From DYEP01 sp040755615 (GTDB lineage Bacteria; Bacillota; Sulfobacillia; DUSP01; DYEP01): a DNA stretch of 64,000 nucleotides. This document shows, piece by piece, positions 59,472 through 64,000 of the stretch (the stretch's first letter is position 1; each line of letters opens with the position of its first letter). A program made the position numbers and the translations under genes. The notes below the pieces were generated by a model. That model did no database searches. It worked only from the letters and a program-made list of their open reading frames with translations, and was not told where the DNA came from. Location of the stretch: contig JBFMAL010000009.1 of NCBI GenBank assembly GCA_040755615.1, forward strand, positions 1-64,000, written 5' to 3'.

Positions 59472-61844
59472 TTATTGCATCCCGCGCGCGAGTACTTCCA
59501 CAGGTTTTTCTGTGAGGTACGTCTGGGAGACGGTGAACGTCTCGCCTTCTATCCGGTATCTTACTCGCACCGTGCACGCAGCACGCACCACGTAACTACC
59601 CGGGCGCTCCCATTCTACCGTAAACTGCTCGCCGGGGTCAAAGGAAACCGTTACGTCTTCCGCATCCGGAGGCCTGCTCACGTGTGCGAGTACCCGGTAG
59701 CGCGCAGCTGTTGCGGTTACCCATTGCGCCGGTCCCTCGATCTCCATCTTGACAGAGGGTTCGCTTGCTGTCCGTGCGGTGAAACGCTTGACTTCGCCGG
59801 CGGTAGCAGATACCTCCCACGTGTACCGCTTCAAGACCTTGTCCTTGTTAGACACCGATACGGCCGTGACCCTGTACTCGCCCGGGTTATTGTATACATG
59901 TTCGACGGACATGGTGGTCTCGCCTTCACCTTCCCGGACATACGTCTTCCCGTCGCCAAAATCCCACTCCCACCTCACGTGGTAGGTACGGTCCTCTTTC
60001 TTCAGGGTGGTCAACTTGGTGACCCGTTTCACCTGTACGTGCGGGATATGAGCGCTCTCATGCACCGTTGCCGGAGGTGCCTTCTCCGGTTCATCCAGCG
60101 TGTAACCTGCGCTCACAGTGAAGCTGTGCCCCCCTTTGCCCAGAAAACTCGATACGCTGTGGCGATCCAACTGGCCGGAGACCGCCCGCACGCCTACGTG
60201 CAGGCGTGACACATCAGGACCAGGACTGATCACCAGCCTGCCGCTGTGGCTCACCCCTGAGACCCTGACCTCCATGTCCTGGTATTCGGTCTCTCCCCTC
60301 AGGGTCTCCCGCACTACCCACACGTCAAAGCTCACCGGGTCGTTTCTTCTTGAAGACACGCGCGCAGAAAACTCAACGTAGAGGTTTTTGTCTTCGCCCT
60401 TTGCAGGGATAAAGCTGCAATATGTGGGGGAAAGGTACCCCGCCTTACCTTGAAACCTTGCCTTCTGGTCAAACGGCCACCCCCAAGGGTCGATTTGCAG
60501 GCGCGGTGCAGAGGCCCACGGCTTTTGCACCGCCTTTAGTATTTCAGAGACACCTCGTTGTGAACGGAACAGCGAGAAATGGGAGGTGGAGGTAAGACCA
60601 GAGACCGCCACGAACGAGTCATCCCTGAACAGCGGCAGAAACGCCGAGGAGAGCTCAACTACCAGGTCGCCTGGTCCGACAGCTGGGCTGAGCGCTGAGA
60701 CCGGGCTCGGCGTGATTCCAGTGATGCACGCGTACCGGACACGGCGCTCTGCGCGGGATTCGGCGTCCGTCTCGTTCAAAACTGATACAAGGTAATTCGC
60801 CACTAAGCGCAATGGCCGTACATCTGACGGCAATTCGAACCACTCGCGCACCATCCGGTCTACGCCTACCCCGGCGAAGCTGAACCCCATCTTCTGCTCG
60901 GCTCGTTCCAGCGCCCAGCGACCCAATACAGTTCGTGCTCGAAGGGCCGCCTGCTCCAGCAGGTAACTGCCGGCGCGTTTCAGGTAGGCTAAAATTAGAG
61001 ACTTCACGTCAAACGCCTCAGGGATTTCTCCAAACACGTAGGTAAACAGATCCCTTTCCTCGAGCCGTGCCCTAATATAGTTGTTCCGGCCGGCGTGCAT
61101 CGCGAGGAATTCGTAGTATGCGGAGGTGAGATCCTGCCCCTCTGCCGGGCTTTCTTTTGGAAGATGCCCACCGGACCAGCGGAGCACCGGCTGCTGGGCA
61201 TCAATGAAATGTGCGTGGAAGTGCTCGCTCCTGTTAGTAACGATCCAGTGCTCGAACGTGGGGGCCCGGTTCCCCGACGGCTTCATCTCGTTTTCAAAGA
61301 TGTAATCCCAGTACAGCGCCTCGTATACCGCCGCCCGGCTCCAAATGTGGTTCTCTGCGTCAAACGCAGCAACAACGCGCGGCTGCCTTGCCCCGAACCG
61401 TAGCTCCTCCTGAGTCAGCACTACATCTGCTAGCTTCAAAAAATGCGAGAGGTACGAGCCCGCGTTGGGCGGCGACACCATAACCAGGCTATCTATTCGC
61501 TCGTCAAGCCCAGGCTGGTTCAGGTAGTATCTGGCGGCCAGCGCCGCGGACCCCATCGCAACAATGGAGATCTCGTCCGCATCCAGCCGCTCCAGGTATT
61601 CCCCGAGCCGTCCGGCAAGTACCACGAAATCCTCTTCACCTCCGGTATCCACTACGAACAGGTTCACGCCCTCGGTGTAGCCGTGGTGGCCCAGTTGCTC
61701 AATAAGGGGGGACGGCTCCTGAAGGGCGTCCGGGACGATGAGAAGCGCGGGTGAGGGTTCAATGCTGACAGTGCCCGCAACAGACGGCAGGAGCGCGTAC
61801 GCGCCAAGGAGCAGTGTGGCAAGCGCCGCCTTCACCCACCTCAT
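59472..61844 (-). CDS. Secreted alpha/beta-hydrolase-like protein with a PKD domain
   Basis: About 790 aa. An N-terminal signal peptide (RWVKAALATLLLGAYALLPSVAG) is followed by a lipase-like region (LLIVPDALQEPSPLIEQLG, EISIVAMGSAALAARYYL, SLVMVSPPNAGSYLSHFLKL). The nucleophile elbow reads AMGSAA rather than GxSxG, so catalysis is uncertain. The middle section is unrecognised. A PKD-type beta domain follows at about 625-675 (RWEWDFGDGK, VEHVYNNPGEYRVTAVSVSN), then a further beta-rich C-terminal section. Probably acts outside the cell. ATG at 61844 overlaps the upstream stop (ATGA). Confidence 0.65.
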   Translation of the reverse strand: MRWVKAALATLLLGAYALLPSVAGTVSIEPSPALLIVPDALQEPSPLIEQLGHHGYTEGVNLFVVDTGGEEDFVVLAGRLGEYLERLDADEISIVAMGSAALAARYYLNQPGLDERIDSLVMVSPPNAGSYLSHFLKLADVVLTQEELRFGARQPRVVAAFDAENHIWSRAAVYEALYWDYIFENEMKPSGNRAPTFEHWIVTNRSEHFHAHFIDAQQPVLRWSGGHLPKESPAEGQDLTSAYYEFLAMHAGRNNYIRARLEERDLFTYVFGEIPEAFDVKSLILAYLKRAGSYLLEQAALRARTVLGRWALERAEQKMGFSFAGVGVDRMVREWFELPSDVRPLRLVANYLVSVLNETDAESRAERRVRYACITGITPSPVSALSPAVGPGDLVVELSSAFLPLFRDDSFVAVSGLTSTSHFSLFRSQRGVSEILKAVQKPWASAPRLQIDPWGWPFDQKARFQGKAGYLSPTYCSFIPAKGEDKNLYVEFSARVSSRRNDPVSFDVWVVRETLRGETEYQDMEVRVSGVSHSGRLVISPGPDVSRLHVGVRAVSGQLDRHSVSSFLGKGGHSFTVSAGYTLDEPEKAPPATVHESAHIPHVQVKRVTKLTTLKKEDRTYHVRWEWDFGDGKTYVREGEGETTMSVEHVYNNPGEYRVTAVSVSNKDKVLKRYTWEVSATAGEVKRFTARTASEPSVKMEIEGPAQWVTATAARYRVLAHVSRPPDAEDVTVSFDPGEQFTVEWERPGSYVVRAACTVRVRYRIEGETFTVSQTYLTEKPVEVLARGMQ

Positions 61845-62311
61845 TTCCTCCACCCCCTGTTAGCTATCTCCACAGAAAGTAGAGGCGCCCCCGCTCTCAG
61901 CATATCGAGTACGTCCTGGCCTTCCACATGTGCCCACGGAACGGTTGACACCGCGAATACCCAGAACGCGGACTCGCCCGGTCCAAGCAAGGCGCTCTGT
62001 CCAGCCAGGCTGACTTCAATCACCCCGCTCCTTGCAGGCTTGTGTATGACGAGGCCGAGCACAGGGTCTTCGTACGGGAAGCGGGCAATGCGGGTACTGT
62101 ATGTACCCGCGCTAACACCCAGAGTCCTGCTTTCTCTAACCAGCAATACAGAGGCTCTTGCGTGACTTGGCTGGCTGTTTGTCACCGGAGGCTCCCTATA
62201 GAAGCTACTCGAGTCCGTGATAGCAACTTCCAGCAAGGGCGTGCCGCGGCCAAAGAACAACAGAGCCAATACAGCAAGGAGCACGGATACGACCAGTAAC
62301 AGCCTTCTCAT
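61841..62311 (-). CDS. Membrane-anchored hypothetical protein
   Basis: 156 aa. One N-terminal hydrophobic segment (LLLVVSVLLAVLALLFFG) acts as signal or anchor; the remainder is extracytoplasmic, with ASVLLVRESRTLGVSAG and VIEVSLAGQSALLGPGESAFWVF suggesting a beta-sandwich. No cysteine lipobox. I do not recognise a family. Its stop overlaps the start of the secreted hydrolase-like gene, so the two are probably made together and may interact. Confidence 0.6.
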   Translation of the reverse strand: MRRLLLVVSVLLAVLALLFFGRGTPLLEVAITDSSSFYREPPVTNSQPSHARASVLLVRESRTLGVSAGTYSTRIARFPYEDPVLGLVIHKPARSGVIEVSLAGQSALLGPGESAFWVFAVSTVPWAHVEGQDVLDMLRAGAPLLSVEIANRGWRK

Positions 62312-62346
62312 CAGATCTCCCCCGACTGTGCCGGTGAACCCAAGAA

Positions 62347-62374
62347 GGGCCCGGCACGTTTAGTTGCCGGACCC
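62347..62374 (-). terminator. Terminator downstream of the GntR gene
   Basis: On the minus strand GGGTCCGGCA and TGCCGGGCCC form a 10-bp stem with an 8-nt loop, followed by TTCTTGGG. It separates the saccharopine dehydrogenase-GntR transcript from the next operon. Confidence 0.65.
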
Positions 62375-62536
62375 TTCAGGTAATCAATTCTGCAAGTGTT
62401 TCCAGATTCCTCCAGCCCCCTGGAGAAAATCTACTGGCTCGGATTACTCTTCATATCAGCCAGACGTAACCCCCATAAGTTCAGAAACACCCAAAAAGCG
62501 CTCCCATCATTGTTTCCTGGCACATTTCTCCATAAA
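62375..62536. other. Gap downstream of the GntR gene
   Basis: About 160 bp without a gene. It contains one perfect inverted repeat, CTCCAG-CCCC-CTGGAG (62410-62425), possibly a protein-binding site. Nothing else recognised. Confidence 0.35.
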
Positions 62537-63208
62537 TTATATCTCGATATACCCATCGGGAGGCTGTTCTTTGAACGCATCCAGTTCCATGCCTTCCACG
62601 GCGCTCTTGATGTGAAGCGCCATGCTTTCACAGGCCTGTGCTGCGTCCTTCGTGGCGAGCGCGTCGATAATACGTGAGTGCTCCTTCATGGATGGGTTGA
62701 CCTCCATCTGGTAGAACGGGTCAAATAGGATAAGGTAAATAGTGGTCTTGCTCACGATATCAACGATGTACTGCTTGAGAACGAGGTTGCCGGAGGCTTC
62801 CGCGATCGCGTAATGAAACCTATCATTAATCTTGTAGTAGGCCTCAACGTCCCTCTGTTCGAATACCCTGGACTCCTCAGCCACGCACTGCCTGAGCTGT
62901 TCGAGCAGCTCGGGTGTTACAAAAGGCGCGGCTAAAGCGGCGGCATGCTTCTCCAGGATCTCGCGCACCTCAAATGCCCAGAGCACCTCTTCCTTGGTAG
63001 GCTTTATGACGAACGCCCCCCGGTGGGGGATGATCTCCACAAAGCCTTCGTACACGAGCCTTCTTATGGCACCTCGGACTGGAGTGCGGCTCACACCGAG
63101 CTGCCGGGCGATGCTCTCCTCCACCAGCTGCCCCCTCGGCCTTATGTACCTCTTTATGATCGCCTTCTTCAGCCTGGCATAGACCAGGTCCTCCATGGTT
63201 TCGGACAA
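62537..63208 (-). CDS. GntR family transcriptional regulator, FCD (FadR-type) subfamily
   Basis: 223 aa. N-terminal winged helix: VYARLKKAIIKRYIRPRGQL, ESIARQLGVSRTPVRGAIRR, FVEIIPHRGAFVI. C-terminal all-helical FCD domain (about 75-215) with FEVREILEKHAAALAA, NDRFHYAIAEASGN and EHSRIIDALATKD, whose Asp/His residues usually bind a metal and a carboxylate effector. TTG start behind GGAGAGG. The adjacent saccharopine dehydrogenase family gene is a plausible target. Confidence 0.9.
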   Translation of the reverse strand: MSETMEDLVYARLKKAIIKRYIRPRGQLVEESIARQLGVSRTPVRGAIRRLVYEGFVEIIPHRGAFVIKPTKEEVLWAFEVREILEKHAAALAAPFVTPELLEQLRQCVAEESRVFEQRDVEAYYKINDRFHYAIAEASGNLVLKQYIVDIVSKTTIYLILFDPFYQMEVNPSMKEHSRIIDALATKDAAQACESMALHIKSAVEGMELDAFKEQPPDGYIEI

Positions 63209-63245
63209 CAGACAGCCTCTCCTTTTCTGAAGATATGCTCTTTTC

Positions 63246-64000
63246 TCAAATGTACCGTACCGATTCCCTTAGATCAAACCCGCGCTTTCGCATCTCTTCT
63301 GCAAACCTTGGCCCGTCCACCGCGATCTCTACGGGCTTTGCACCTTTCGGCGTCTCACCGTGCGCCATCATGATGGCGACAATAGATGCGTGCCATCCGG
63401 TGGTGCGCTCCATAGCAGTGAAGTGTGTCTTCTCGTCGTAGAAGTCCATGAGGTCAAGCTGCACCTCAGCGCGCCTTCCGTCCTTTTCGCCAAGACACTT
63501 CACCCTGATAACCACCAGGTCCCTGTCCTCGGGCGTTGCCAGGATCTTGGGCTCCAGCAACGTATGTAATACCTGCCGGGGGGAGACCTTCACCCCCTGG
63601 ACCTCTATGGGTTCCTCTTCCAAAAGCCCAAGATCAAGGAAGGCCTTCCACTGGGCATAATGGCCCTTGTAGCGCACGGTCTTATTCTGGTAGGTCTTGA
63701 GCTTGCCAAGAAACGTCCACGGCGCGGTGGAAGTGCCTCCGGCAGTGGTAAAGGCCTCGAGCCGCCCGACGGGAGGCGGGAAATCGATCTCCTCGTACTC
63801 CTCGAACGTGGGCACTTCGACCAGCTTGCCGTCTCTGATGAACGTCGTGGAACCGTAGTACTCATTGGTGAGTCCCGCAATGTTGAAGGTGAGGATATAG
63901 TTGAACGGGGGTCTCGGGTTGCTGTCAAGCCCTCCATCCCACAGGAATACCTCTTCAGGCTCGTCAAGAAGGCTCATCGCGTAGACGCACAGCGATGTAC
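63246..64000 (-). CDS. Saccharopine dehydrogenase family protein, C-terminal part only
   Basis: At least 250 aa are visible; the frame remains open to the window edge, so the N-terminal NAD(P)-binding Rossmann domain lies outside. Seen: VFLWDGGLDSNPRPPFNYIL, TNEYYGSTTFIRDGKLVEVP, EAFTTAGGTSTAPWTFLGKL, MERTTGWHASIVAIMMAHGE, which match the C-terminal catalytic domain of saccharopine/carboxynorspermidine dehydrogenase-like proteins. The true substrate is uncertain. Followed 37 bp later by the GntR gene. Confidence 0.8.
   Translation of the reverse strand, partial: TSLCVYAMSLLDEPEEVFLWDGGLDSNPRPPFNYILTFNIAGLTNEYYGSTTFIRDGKLVEVPTFEEYEEIDFPPPVGRLEAFTTAGGTSTAPWTFLGKLKTYQNKTVRYKGHYAQWKAFLDLGLLEEEPIEVQGVKVSPRQVLHTLLEPKILATPEDRDLVVIRVKCLGEKDGRRAEVQLDLMDFYDEKTHFTAMERTTGWHASIVAIMMAHGETPKGAKPVEIAVDGPRFAEEMRKRGFDLRESVRYI

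Noticed and set aside
1..64000. tRNA, rRNA, insertion sequences and prophage genes
   Set aside because: I looked for them and saw no cloverleaf, rRNA segment, transposase or phage structural gene in the window.

Overview
The window looks like part of the chromosome of an anaerobic, high-GC member of the Bacillota (Clostridia-like). The evidence is a T-box leader on the leucine operon, strong GGAGG-type ribosome binding sites with many GTG/TTG starts, a full bacterial-type CO dehydrogenase/acetyl-CoA synthase (CODH/ACS) set, and many soluble heterodisulfide-reductase (Hdr) proteins. No membrane anchors or quinone enzymes accompany the oxidoreductases. The species cannot be named from sequence alone.

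Layout. 1-2153 is the trailer end of a CRISPR array (29 repeats seen, no cas genes in view). 2352-7950 (+) is a promoter, a T-box leader and the operon leuA-leuC-leuD-leuB-ilvE. 8043-8528 is an Hsp20 gene. From there to 64000 every gene recognised is on the minus strand.

50774 down to 8626 is a 42-kb, 35-gene, nearly gapless run. In transcription order it holds: DUF3786, cooS, acsB, acsC, acsV, cooC, acsD, acsE; a QmoA/QmoB-like Hdr set with MvhD and HdrC; a giant HdrA-GltD-HdrA fusion, MvhD and an FrhB-like protein; two flavin/Fe-S electron-transfer subunits, metV, metF, DUF3870; fumarase alpha and beta, malic enzyme, HdrC-HdrB-HdrA, HdrC-HdrB; a second HdrA-GltD-HdrA, MvhD and FrhB-like set; fumarate reductase FrdB and FrdA; sucC and sucD. 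It therefore encodes the methylene-THF reductase step and the carbonyl branch of the Wood-Ljungdahl pathway, plus a C4 arm from pyruvate through malate, fumarate and succinate to succinyl-CoA. The same three-gene Hdr cassette sits beside each of the two reductases, MetFV and FrdAB. My main inference is that this is a reusable soluble electron-bifurcating (or confurcating) core coupled to two different outputs, one of them a soluble, non-quinone fumarate reductase. The run begins with a strong promoter and an attenuator-like leader of unidentified class.

51196-64000 holds OsmC, ornithine aminotransferase, a cation/proton antiporter translationally coupled to a PII-like protein, FmdE, an ECF S-component, CooT (nickel protein for CODH), DUF3842, lgt, trxA, a CsoR repressor with a candidate operator, a quinate-5-dehydrogenase-like protein, DUF1405, a secreted lipase-like PKD protein, a GntR regulator and the C-terminal part of a saccharopine dehydrogenase family protein.
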